Assembly (NCBI RefSeq): GCF_014287515.2
Contig: NZ_CP092473.1
Coordinates: 895,001 to 959,000 of the forward strand
Direction of reading: 5' to 3'
Length of the DNA stretch: 64,000 nt
DNA from: Roseburia rectibacter
GTDB taxonomy: Bacteria > Bacillota > Clostridia > Lachnospirales > Lachnospiraceae
A model generated the notes under the pieces. The model was not told where the DNA came from. It searched no databases and saw only the letters and a list, made by a program, of their open reading frames with translations. This document shows positions 1 through 9,035 of this stretch, piece by piece. A program made the translations under genes and the position numbers. Every line of letters begins with the position of its first letter. Within the stretch, counting starts at the first letter, position 1.

Positions 1-2415
<2,415 letters not shown>

Positions 2416-2437
2416 AATAGCGAACGATGTTCGCATT

Positions 2438-2517
2438 GGAAGTTGCTTCGCAACTTCACAGATTATGTTATTGATGGTGTTCTGTATGAAGTTTTGAAGG
2501 TACTAAGAAAATACCTT
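2438..2517 (+). other. Post-23S spacer with hairpins, no 5S gene
   Basis: The spacer between the 23S end and tRNA-Asn contains a perfect hairpin GAAGTTGC-TTC-GCAACTTC and a weaker one (AAGGTA...TACCTT near 2499-2517). These look like rRNA processing stems. I searched this spacer by eye for 5S consensus blocks (such as CCGAACACAGTAG) and found none. Confidence 0.5.
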
Positions 2518-2525
2518 TAGATTAT

Positions 2526-2598
2526 TCCTCGATAGCTCAGTTGGTAGAGCACGCGGCTGTTAACCGCGCTGTCGTAGGTTCGAGTCCTACTCGGGGAG
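2526..2598 (+). tRNA. tRNA-Asn (GTT)
   Basis: Full cloverleaf. The acceptor TCCTCGA pairs with TCGGGGA, the anticodon loop is CTGTTAA with anticodon GTT, and the T-loop is TTCGAGT. CCA is not encoded. First of six tRNAs after the 23S gene. Confidence 0.97.
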
Positions 2599-2624
2599 TT
2601 TTTTTAATGAAAGAATAAAGATAA

Positions 2625-2696
2625 GGCTCCGTGGTCAAGCGGTTAAGACATCGCCCTTTCACGGCGGTAACACGGGTTCGATTCCCGTCGGAGTCA
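2625..2696 (+). tRNA. tRNA-Glu (TTC)
   Basis: Acceptor GGCTCCG pairs with CGGAGTC with one G-T wobble. The anticodon loop CTTTCAC gives TTC and the T-loop is TTCGATT. It sits 26 bp after tRNA-Asn in the same array. Confidence 0.96.
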
Positions 2697-2704
2697 TTTG
2701 ATAA

Positions 2705-2778
2705 GGCCTAATGGCTCAGTTGGTTAGAGCGCCGCCCTGTCACGGCGGAGGTCGCGGGTTCGAGTCCCGCTTGGGTCG
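2705..2778 (+). tRNA. tRNA-Asp (GTC)
   Basis: Acceptor GGCCTAA pairs with TTGGGTC. The anticodon loop CTGTCAC gives GTC. Only 8 bp separate it from tRNA-Glu, so the two are certainly cotranscribed. Confidence 0.96.
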
Positions 2779-2796
2779 TTTTGCAGTGAGGAAAAT

Positions 2797-2918
2797 GTGA
2801 GTGTGTATGCCAGTTCTACGAACTGCCATCCCGCGCTAACGCTCGGATAAAATAAAAGATTCTGAGTCTTAGCCATGCAAGCATGTCACAACTCAGAATC
2901 TTTTATTTTAACACTCAC
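2797..2918. repeat. Nested inverted repeat between tRNA-Asp and tRNA-Val
   Basis: Outer arms GTGAGTGT (2797-2804) and ACACTCAC (2911-2918) enclose a perfect 19-bp inverted repeat, 2848-2866 with 2892-2910. Smaller hairpins lie inside: CAGTTC-TAC-GAACTG and CATGCAAGCATG. The tRNA array is interrupted only here. It may be a MITE-like palindromic insertion or a processing/termination element; no terminal target duplication is obvious. Confidence 0.7.
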
Positions 2919-2933
2919 TACAAGTAATCGCGT

Positions 2934-3006
2934 GGGATCTTAGCTCAGCTGGGAGAGCATCTGCCTTACAAGCAGAGGGTCATAGGTTCGAGCCCTATAG
3001 GTCCCA
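2934..3006 (+). tRNA. tRNA-Val (TAC)
   Basis: Acceptor GGGATCT pairs with AGGTCCC. The anticodon loop CTTACAA gives TAC. It is the first tRNA after the palindromic interruption of the array. Confidence 0.96.
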
Positions 3007-3028
3007 TTCAATGAGTTTATCTCATTAT

Positions 3029-3112
3029 GCCGGCGTGGCGGAACTGGCAGACGCGCAGGACTTAAAATCCTGTTGTAGAAATACAGTACCGGTTCGATTC
3101 CGGTCGCCGGCA
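3029..3112 (+). tRNA. tRNA-Leu (TAA)
   Basis: A class II tRNA with a long variable arm. Acceptor GCCGGCG pairs with CGCCGGC. The anticodon loop CTTAAAA gives TAA. Confidence 0.96.
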
Positions 3113-3148
3113 TTGTATCTGGTTTCAGATACAATGAATTAAATATGT

Positions 3149-3220
3149 GTGCGTAGCTCAGCTGGATAGAGCACTTGGCTACGGACCAAGGTGTCGGGAG
3201 TTCGAATCTTCTCGCGCACG
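3149..3220 (+). tRNA. tRNA-Arg (ACG)
   Basis: Anticodon stem CTTGG/CCAAG encloses loop CTACGGA, anticodon ACG. The acceptor GTGCGTA pairs with CGCGCAC except at the last position (A-C). It is the last tRNA of the first array and is followed directly by a strong terminator. Confidence 0.92.
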
Positions 3221-3225
3221 TATGT

Positions 3226-3257
3226 ATGGAGACATGATTTATCATGTCTCCATTTTT
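3226..3257 (+). terminator. Intrinsic terminator of rRNA/tRNA operon
   Basis: A perfect 13-bp stem (3226-3238 with 3241-3253, loop TT) ends in a T run. It closes the rRNA-tRNA transcript and separates it from coaBC. Confidence 0.9.
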
Positions 3258-3333
3258 AGGTTTAAGTACCATGGATGCGCTCTAACGATGGAGCGAAGGG
3301 CAATCAATTAAGAAAAAGAGAACGAATCAGGTG

Positions 3334-3362
3334 TTGCGAAATACATAAAAACAGTATAAAAT
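3334..3362 (+). promoter_or_regulatory. Possible promoter for coaBC
   Basis: TTGCGA at 3334-3339 lies 17 bp before TAAAAT at 3357-3362. The match is moderate and the region is AT-rich, so this is tentative. It sits about 50 bp before the coaBC start. Confidence 0.35.
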
Positions 3363-3413
3363 ATTTAAAAAAAGCATCGTATCGTAAAAGAACGAGAGCA
3401 GGAGGAAAATAGA

Positions 3414-4616
3414 ATGCTTCAGGGAAAGACAGTACTTCTTGGCGTAACCGGCGGGATCGCGGCATATAAGATGCCAAATGTAGCACGGATGTTAAAGAAA
3501 ATGCACTGTAATGTGCATGTCCTGATGACACAGAACGCGACTAACTTTATTACTGCAACGACATTTGAGACACTGACCGGCAATAAATGTCTGATCGATA
3601 CCTTTGACCGTAATTTTGAATTTTCAGTGGAACATGTTGCGTTGGCAAAGCAGGCAGATCTGGTGCTTATTGCACCTGCTACTGCAAATGTGATAGGAAA
3701 GATCGCAAATGGGATTGCGGATGATATGCTGACTACGACAGTGATGGCATGTACCTGCAAAGTGTTGGTTGCACCGGCAATGAATCATAATATGTATCAT
3801 AATTCAATTGTGCAGGAAAATCTGGAAAAACTGAAGCGGCATGGATACGAGATTATAGATCCGGTATGCGGTATGCTTGCAAATGGCGATACTGGTGATG
3901 GAAAACTTCCATCAGAAGAAACATTGGTTGAGTATGTTTTAAGAGAACTTGCATTTGAGAAAGATATGCAGGGATTGAAAGTACTGGTAACTGCAGGCCC
4001 GACACAGGAAGCAATCGATCCGGTTCGCTTTATATCAAACCATTCTACTGGAAAGATGGGATATGCCATAGCAAAGAATGCTATGCTTCGTGGTGCAGAA
4101 GTGACACTTGTGACCGGCAAGACTGCATTAGAGCCGCCAATGTTTGTGCAAACAGTTCCTGTGATATCTGCAAAGGATATGTATCAGGCAGTCATGGAAC
4201 GCGCGAAAGAACAGGATATTATTGTAAAGGCAGCGGCAGTGGCTGATTATACGCCAGCGCATACTGCAGATGAGAAGATCAAAAAATCAGAAGGTGAGTT
4301 ATCACTCGCACTGGAAAAAACAACAGATATTCTTGCAGAGCTTGGGAAGAATAAAGGTAAAACGGTTTTATGTGGATTTTCTATGGAGACAGAGCATATG
4401 TTGGAAAACTCCAGGGCAAAACGCGAAAAGAAGAATCTTGATATGATTGCTGCAAATAATTTAAAACAGCAGGGGGCCGGATTTGCCGGTGACACAAATG
4501 TGCTGACGCTGATCACAGAAAAGTGGGAAAAAGAGCTTGCGCTTATGAGTAAAGATGAAGCAGCGAAATGTCTGTTGGATGAATTGTTAAAATTAAAAAT
4601 AGTAAATAGTAAATAA
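3414..4616 (+). CDS. coaBC: Bifunctional phosphopantothenoylcysteine decarboxylase / phosphopantothenate-cysteine ligase
   Basis: Makes 4'-phosphopantetheine for coenzyme A in two cytosolic steps: ligation of cysteine to 4'-phosphopantothenate (CoaB) and decarboxylation (CoaC). The 400 residues match the usual bifunctional length. The N-terminal flavoprotein half has GVTGGIAAYK (10-19), the HVALAKQADL segment with the catalytic His, APAMNHNMY, and the CGMLANGDTGDGKLPS flap. The C-terminal half begins near residue 190 with VTAGPTQEAIDPVRFISN and contains KAAAVADY. A strong AGGAGG-type site precedes the ATG. It stands alone after the tRNA terminator; the next gene is about 120 bp away. Family assignment is secure. 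Confidence 0.96.
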   Translation: MLQGKTVLLGVTGGIAAYKMPNVARMLKKMHCNVHVLMTQNATNFITATTFETLTGNKCLIDTFDRNFEFSVEHVALAKQADLVLIAPATANVIGKIANGIADDMLTTTVMACTCKVLVAPAMNHNMYHNSIVQENLEKLKRHGYEIIDPVCGMLANGDTGDGKLPSEETLVEYVLRELAFEKDMQGLKVLVTAGPTQEAIDPVRFISNHSTGKMGYAIAKNAMLRGAEVTLVTGKTALEPPMFVQTVPVISAKDMYQAVMERAKEQDIIVKAAAVADYTPAHTADEKIKKSEGELSLALEKTTDILAELGKNKGKTVLCGFSMETEHMLENSRAKREKKNLDMIAANNLKQQGAGFAGDTNVLTLITEKWEKELALMSKDEAAKCLLDELLKLKIVNSK

Positions 4617-4623
4617 ATTTTTA

Positions 4624-4671
4624 AAGAAAAATACAGTATAAGAAAAATACAGTATAAGAAAAATACAGTAT
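4624..4671 (+). repeat. Three perfect 16-bp tandem repeats
   Basis: The unit AAGAAAAATACAGTAT occurs three times without mismatch, directly after the coaBC stop codon, with a partial fourth start (AAGAAG). Identical copies suggest recent slippage. The repeat is noncoding and lies before the next gene's ribosome-binding site. Confidence 0.95.
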
Positions 4672-4737
4672 AAGAAGCAGACAGGAATAAAGATTAAAAA
4701 GTGTTGCAGCATGAAATGCAGACAGGAGACAGGGTAT

Positions 4738-7029
4738 ATGGAGACAATTAAGGTACAGAAAAATCAGGTAATTGCGAAACAAAAGGAAAAAGTAAAAGCA
4801 TGGTATTTAATTTTAGAAGGATCGGTCGTACAGAGAAATTCCTACGCGAGGATTGTTCTGAACAAAGAAAGTGTGATCGGTGTTTCGGAGAAAGACAGAT
4901 ATTTGTGTGACTATATCGCAAGAGAAGATTCTGTACTTGCAGTTTTTCCATATAATACAGCAGATGATCTGATCAATGCATTAAACGGTCAGGAGAGCAT
5001 GCGTGGAACACTCCTTCGTGCTGCTTTAAAACAGCGGCAGATGCTGCTTGAGATGTATGCCGGATTTAAGAATCTGGTAAGACAGTTTCATACATTTGTG
5101 GAAACTGAATATAATGATTATACCATGCTTTGCAGTCAGATGCGTATTGACGGACAGGGTTTTCCGAGGATGGACAACTTTAAACCGCTTGATATGGTAC
5201 ATATGGCAGAGAACTGGGAAGTTAATAACAGTACCAGTCTTACAAAAAAAGGATATCTTGATGAATACATAAAGCTCATGCAAAAAGATGACAGCCTTTG
5301 TATCGGGGCTATTATGGAAGCCTCTTATCAGACAAGGCGTGTTATGCAGGGCATTATCGAGATGGTTGATTATCTGAAATACAATCAGGATATTTTATTA
5401 TCAGAATCCGAAAACGATTTATTCCATCTTTATTTTGAGCTTGTAATACAGGCAGAAATGAATCATTATGATGTGACCCCATTAAAAGAACGTATGGATA
5501 AAATTGCGGAAGTTATCCGTAAATTAAATATTTATGATGATAAACTGGTATCCTATCGTCTGAATGAGTATAAAAATCATGATTTTACGCAGTATGCAAT
5601 TGATGAGTTTGCCACACCGGGAGAAGATGATAATATTTCTGATGAGGAATGGGATGAGGAAGAAGAGTCAGAAGACTGCTTAGAACATATCTTAACTTAT
5701 GCCGGATATACACCGGAGCGCATCGAAGATATGCGAAAACTGATCCAGAAGTACAGGGATCTTCCGGATATGCTTTCCACAGATGCGGAAGTATTCCAGC
5801 TTAGAAAACAGCTTTCACAGGTATTTTATGATGCGTATTATAAAGTATTTATGAATGTGATGAAAGATGATGATGAACCGACACCGATCATAGAGATGTT
5901 TTTAAATTTCGGCTTTATGGATGTACAGATGGTGGGTGAGGACAATGCCAATATCCTTTATGATCTGACAGAGCATTTAGAAGTTTGTAACTCGGATCAT
6001 ATTTTTACGATATTTGAGTGGTTAAAAACGATTTATAATGGTCAGAATGAGCCGTCAAAGAATGAATTTGATCTGGATTATACGGGCTATCTGGCTGAAC
6101 TGAAAAAAACCGGAAAAGTAAACGAAAAACAGATGCGGGAGTATGCAAATAACCGTGAGATGAAGGTAAAATTTGAGATACAGAATATGTTTACTTCCGG
6201 AAACCGCGTTACTTATGGCAGGGTATCGACATTTTGTCCGATTTTAGGAGAGAATGACCTGATCAATTCTGTTGATAAGATGCTTGTTACAGCACAGAAG
6301 ATCGAGGATGCCATGAATAAAGTGCGAAAGGTCGATTTTTCTGTATTTTACAGAGGTGTTGTATTTTCAGATCCGGATAAGGGAATCAATCGTGAAGAGA
6401 TCATGAAAGAAGTACTTCCGAATATTATTCTGATGCCGAATGCAGGAACAAGAGCGATGATGTGGCAGGAGACTGCGGGTGTAAGACGTGATACACCGGC
6501 AAGATATATGTTCCCTATTTTTACAGCTGTTGATCTTGATGATATGATGGTTGAAACGACAGGACGTTACCGCTGGGAGATCTGCCGCAAAATTCAGGGT
6601 GTTCACTGGAATGATATCCGTGATAAATCCCTGACAGCAGAGTATTGTGATTATATTCAGTTTTACAAGAAGAATCATGATCTTTCGATTGAGGCAAAAG
6701 AAAAGATAAAAAGTGCACTGCTTCGTGGAAAAAATAATTACCGTGAGGTGTTTGTAAAAGATTATCAGAACTGGATCAAATATGAGTCAAAAGGAAGTTT
6801 TCGTTTAAATAAAGTTTCAAGAGAGATCCTTGTGACATATTGTCCATTTGCGAAGGAGATCAGAGAAGAGTTAAAGTCTAATCCAATGTATCAGAATGCA
6901 TGGCAGAGATATGATATTTTAATGACGAAAAAAATTCAGCGCATCAATGGCGTCTATGATAAATATCAGAAGGCGGGCGGTAAGATCACAGATGAACTGA
7001 AAGATAATTTAGAATATTATATGATGTAA
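4738..7029 (+). CDS. Large cytosolic protein with cyclic-nucleotide-binding-like N-terminal domain, function unknown
   Basis: The first ~90 residues resemble a Crp/cNMP-binding beta-roll (WYLILEGSVVQRN, then a VIGVSEKDRYLCDYIA strand pair). The remaining ~670 residues are charged and helical without a recognised family. A strongly acidic stretch (DDNISDEEWDEEEE) lies near residues 305-320. No signal peptide, membrane segment or helix-turn-helix is evident, so it is not a typical Crp regulator. I chose the start at 4738 because CAGGAGACAGGG precedes it; an in-frame ATG at 4711 has no such site. Tandem repeats lie upstream. The coding potential is certain and the role unknown; a stress or nucleotide-responsive cytosolic sensor is only a guess. 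Confidence 0.75.
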   Translation: METIKVQKNQVIAKQKEKVKAWYLILEGSVVQRNSYARIVLNKESVIGVSEKDRYLCDYIAREDSVLAVFPYNTADDLINALNGQESMRGTLLRAALKQRQMLLEMYAGFKNLVRQFHTFVETEYNDYTMLCSQMRIDGQGFPRMDNFKPLDMVHMAENWEVNNSTSLTKKGYLDEYIKLMQKDDSLCIGAIMEASYQTRRVMQGIIEMVDYLKYNQDILLSESENDLFHLYFELVIQAEMNHYDVTPLKERMDKIAEVIRKLNIYDDKLVSYRLNEYKNHDFTQYAIDEFATPGEDDNISDEEWDEEEESEDCLEHILTYAGYTPERIEDMRKLIQKYRDLPDMLSTDAEVFQLRKQLSQVFYDAYYKVFMNVMKDDDEPTPIIEMFLNFGFMDVQMVGEDNANILYDLTEHLEVCNSDHIFTIFEWLKTIYNGQNEPSKNEFDLDYTGYLAELKKTGKVNEKQMREYANNREMKVKFEIQNMFTSGNRVTYGRVSTFCPILGENDLINSVDKMLVTAQKIEDAMNKVRKVDFSVFYRGVVFSDPDKGINREEIMKEVLPNIILMPNAGTRAMMWQETAGVRRDTPARYMFPIFTAVDLDDMMVETTGRYRWEICRKIQGVHWNDIRDKSLTAEYCDYIQFYKKNHDLSIEAKEKIKSALLRGKNNYREVFVKDYQNWIKYESKGSFRLNKVSREILVTYCPFAKEIREELKSNPMYQNAWQRYDILMTKKIQRINGVYDKYQKAGGKITDELKDNLEYYMM

Positions 7030-7081
7030 CTGTATGTATAATTGAAAGCATTTCTTCTAATAATATTTATGCAAACCAAAG

Positions 7082-7136
7082 TGCATGTAACTGAAATTGT
7101 GTATGACAGAAATTGTATGCAGTTAAAAGTACATGC
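7082..7136 (+). other. Imperfect hairpin upstream of the small Asn/Ser-rich gene
   Basis: TGCATGTAACTG (7082-7093) can pair in part with CAGTT...ACATGC (7120-7136). It lies in the 158-bp gap between the large unknown gene and the Asn/Ser-rich gene. Longer open frames crossing this stretch lack ribosome-binding sites and look accidental. Confidence 0.3.
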
Positions 7137-7187
7137 CATCCAAATTGCAGGAAGCAGGTGCAAAAGGGCACCGGAATGGAGGAAGAA

Positions 7188-7394
7188 ATGGCAAAGAACG
7201 CAGACAAAACAAACAGTGGATCTAATTGCAGAAACAGTTACGAGGACAGCTATGAAAATAGCTATGGGCAGAACAGCTCAAAAAATAAGTCTTCCAACAA
7301 GGCAACAAACAGCAACGAACAGAACAGATCAACAAACAGTAACGGACAGAATAAATCCGGTCAGAATAGCACAGGTTCTAACGTATCTAAATAA
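7188..7394 (+). CDS. Small Asn/Ser/Lys-rich low-complexity protein
   Basis: A 68-residue product, hydrophilic and probably disordered, dominated by Asn, Ser, Gln and Lys (for example NSSKNKSSNKATNSNEQNRS). The start at 7188 is supported by GGAGG seven bases before it; upstream in-frame ATGs at 7113 and 7176 lack this. A terminator follows at 7447. Composition recalls gamma-type small acid-soluble spore proteins, which are Gln/Asn-rich storage proteins, but I see no diagnostic repeat or protease site, so that is a weak hypothesis. It could also be a simple solvation or nucleic-acid-binding peptide. An overlapping frame (7042-7422) is discarded because it has no start signal. Confidence 0.55.
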   Translation: MAKNADKTNSGSNCRNSYEDSYENSYGQNSSKNKSSNKATNSNEQNRSTNSNGQNKSGQNSTGSNVSK

Positions 7395-7446
7395 GAACAC
7401 AGATACCGAAAACTGCATATAATGTAAGGAAAACATTTGCAGAAGA

Positions 7447-7482
7447 ACAGATTACAGGGCAGCGCTTTGTAATCTGTTTTTA
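7447..7482 (+). terminator. Intrinsic terminator
   Basis: ACAGATTACA (7447-7456) pairs perfectly with TGTAATCTGT (7468-7477) and is followed by TTTTATTT. It ends the Asn/Ser-rich gene transcript. The rhodanese ribosome-binding site follows immediately. Confidence 0.8.
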
Positions 7483-7495
7483 TTTCGGAGGTATT

Positions 7496-7801
7496 ATGGC
7501 ATTTTTTACGATACATCCACGCGAGATGGAACAGATCATTTTAGGTAAGCATGCTCTGGTGCTTGATGTGAGGGAGAGAGAAGTTTACCGGGAAGAACAT
7601 TATAAGGGTGCATATTGCTGTCCATATGAGGAAATGAATGGATGGATGAGACGTTTTAACAGAACCAGAACATTAGTCGTTTATTGCGAATATGGTAGTA
7701 CGAGCCTTTTGGCAGCAAGGCAGCTTGCAAAATGCGGTTACGAGGTGTATACAGTTGTTGGAGGAATGCGGGCGATCAGACAATATAATGGTTATGATTA
7801 A
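7496..7801 (+). CDS. Rhodanese-like domain protein
   Basis: A 101-residue single-domain rhodanese, cytosolic, which probably carries or transfers sulfur as a cysteine persulfide. The N-terminal ALVLDVREREVYREEH matches the conserved rhodanese DVRE motif. The active-site loop is VVYCEYGSTS with Cys near residue 63, followed by LLAARQLAKCGYEVYTVVGGM. GGAGGTATT precedes the ATG. The true sulfur acceptor is not visible from context; it lies before an RNA methyltransferase gene that has its own promoter. Confidence 0.9.
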   Translation: MAFFTIHPREMEQIILGKHALVLDVREREVYREEHYKGAYCCPYEEMNGWMRRFNRTRTLVVYCEYGSTSLLAARQLAKCGYEVYTVVGGMRAIRQYNGYD

Positions 7802-7803
7802 CA

Positions 7804-7832
7804 TTGACAGGGTATTTTAGAACGGATAATAT
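7804..7832 (+). promoter_or_regulatory. Sigma-A promoter for the RNA methyltransferase gene
   Basis: Consensus TTGACA (7804-7809), 17-bp spacer, TAATAT (7827-7832). It starts directly after the rhodanese stop codon and lies about 35 bp before the next ATG. Confidence 0.75.
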
Positions 7833-7866
7833 AATACTAAGGTAAAAGAAACAGTAAGGAGAATTC

Positions 7867-9021
7867 ATGAAAACATATGAACTTGTGGTACCGTGCCATT
7901 TCGGGTTAGAGGCGGTATTGAAAAGAGAGATTTATGATCTTGGTTATGAGATAGACAGAGTAGAAGACGGAAGAATCACATTTACCGGAGATGAGGAGGC
8001 AATCTGCCGGGCGAATATTTTCCTGCGCACGGCAGAACGTGTTTTAATTCAGGTAGGGCGTTTTCATGCGGAAACATTTGAAGAATTATTTCAGGGAATC
8101 AAGTCACTTCGGTGGGAAAAATATATTCCTGAAAATGGTAAGTTCTGGGTAAAAAAGGCATCTTCTATCAAAAGTAAACTGTTCAGTCCGTCTGATATTC
8201 AGTCGATCGCGAAAAAAGCAATGGTAGAGCGGTTAAAGCAGCAATATCATAAAGAGTGGTTTGCTGAGGATGGAGCACCGTATCCGGTGCGTATTTTTCT
8301 GTTAAAGGATGAAGTCATGGTAACACTTGATACATCGGGGGATTCCCTGCATAAAAGGGGATATCGTACTTTGACCAGCAAAGCACCGCTGACGGAGACA
8401 CTTGCGGCGTCCTTACTGATGCTGACGCCATGGAAACCGGATCGTATCCTTGTAGATCCGTTTTGCGGAAGTGGAACATTCCCGATAGAGGCGGCAATGA
8501 TCGCTGCAAATATCGCACCTGGAATGAATCGTGAATTTACAGCAGAGCAATGGACAAATATCATAGACCGTAAAGTCTGGTATGAGTGTGTGAAAGAAGC
8601 ACAGGATATGGTCAATGATGATATTACCGTGGATATCCAGGGATATGACATTGACGGTGATGTGGTAAAAGCGGCGAGACAGAATGCTGTCCGTGCAGGA
8701 GTTGACCATCTGATCCATTTCCAGCAGAGACCTGTGGCAGAATTGCACCATCCGAAGAAATATGGTTTTATCGTGACAAATCCGCCATATGGAGAGCGCC
8801 TAGAAGATAAAGCGGATCTGCCGGAATTATACAGTCAGATCGGGGAGGCATACCGGAGATTGGATGCATGGTCGATGTATCTGATCACCAGTTATGAGGA
8901 CACAGAGCGTTACATAGGGCGGAAGGCGGATAAAAACCGTAAGATTTATAACGGAATGTTAAAGACGTACTTTTATCAGTTTATGGGACCAAAACCGCCA
9001 AAACGTGATAATTTTCATTAA
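7867..9021 (+). CDS. THUMP-domain class I RNA methyltransferase (RlmL N-terminal/YpsC type)
   Basis: Likely an S-adenosylmethionine-dependent guanine-N2 methyltransferase acting on 23S rRNA. The 384 residues fit the YpsC/RlmL-N family. A short N-terminal ferredoxin-like segment and a THUMP domain cover about residues 1-160. The Rossmann fold has the SAM site DPFCGSGTFPIEAAMIA (about 197) and the catalytic TNPPYGERL motif (about 302), the N-P-P-Y signature of base-amino methyltransferases. The start follows AAGGAGAATTC. A closely spaced protease gene follows, 14 bp downstream and probably cotranscribed. The exact modified nucleotide is inferred from the family. Confidence 0.92.
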   Translation: MKTYELVVPCHFGLEAVLKREIYDLGYEIDRVEDGRITFTGDEEAICRANIFLRTAERVLIQVGRFHAETFEELFQGIKSLRWEKYIPENGKFWVKKASSIKSKLFSPSDIQSIAKKAMVERLKQQYHKEWFAEDGAPYPVRIFLLKDEVMVTLDTSGDSLHKRGYRTLTSKAPLTETLAASLLMLTPWKPDRILVDPFCGSGTFPIEAAMIAANIAPGMNREFTAEQWTNIIDRKVWYECVKEAQDMVNDDITVDIQGYDIDGDVVKAARQNAVRAGVDHLIHFQQRPVAELHHPKKYGFIVTNPPYGERLEDKADLPELYSQIGEAYRRLDAWSMYLITSYEDTERYIGRKADKNRKIYNGMLKTYFYQFMGPKPPKRDNFH

Positions 9022-9035
9022 GGAGATTCTGATTC

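Noticed and set aside
2940..3272. Minus-strand frame across tRNA genes (110 codons)
   Set aside because: It is the complement of tRNA-Val, Leu and Arg; tRNA-derived residues such as ARRFELPTP are a known artefact.
7042..7422. 126-codon frame overlapping the Asn/Ser-rich gene
   Set aside because: Thr/Gln-rich only because it reads the same repeats in another frame; no ribosome site at its start.
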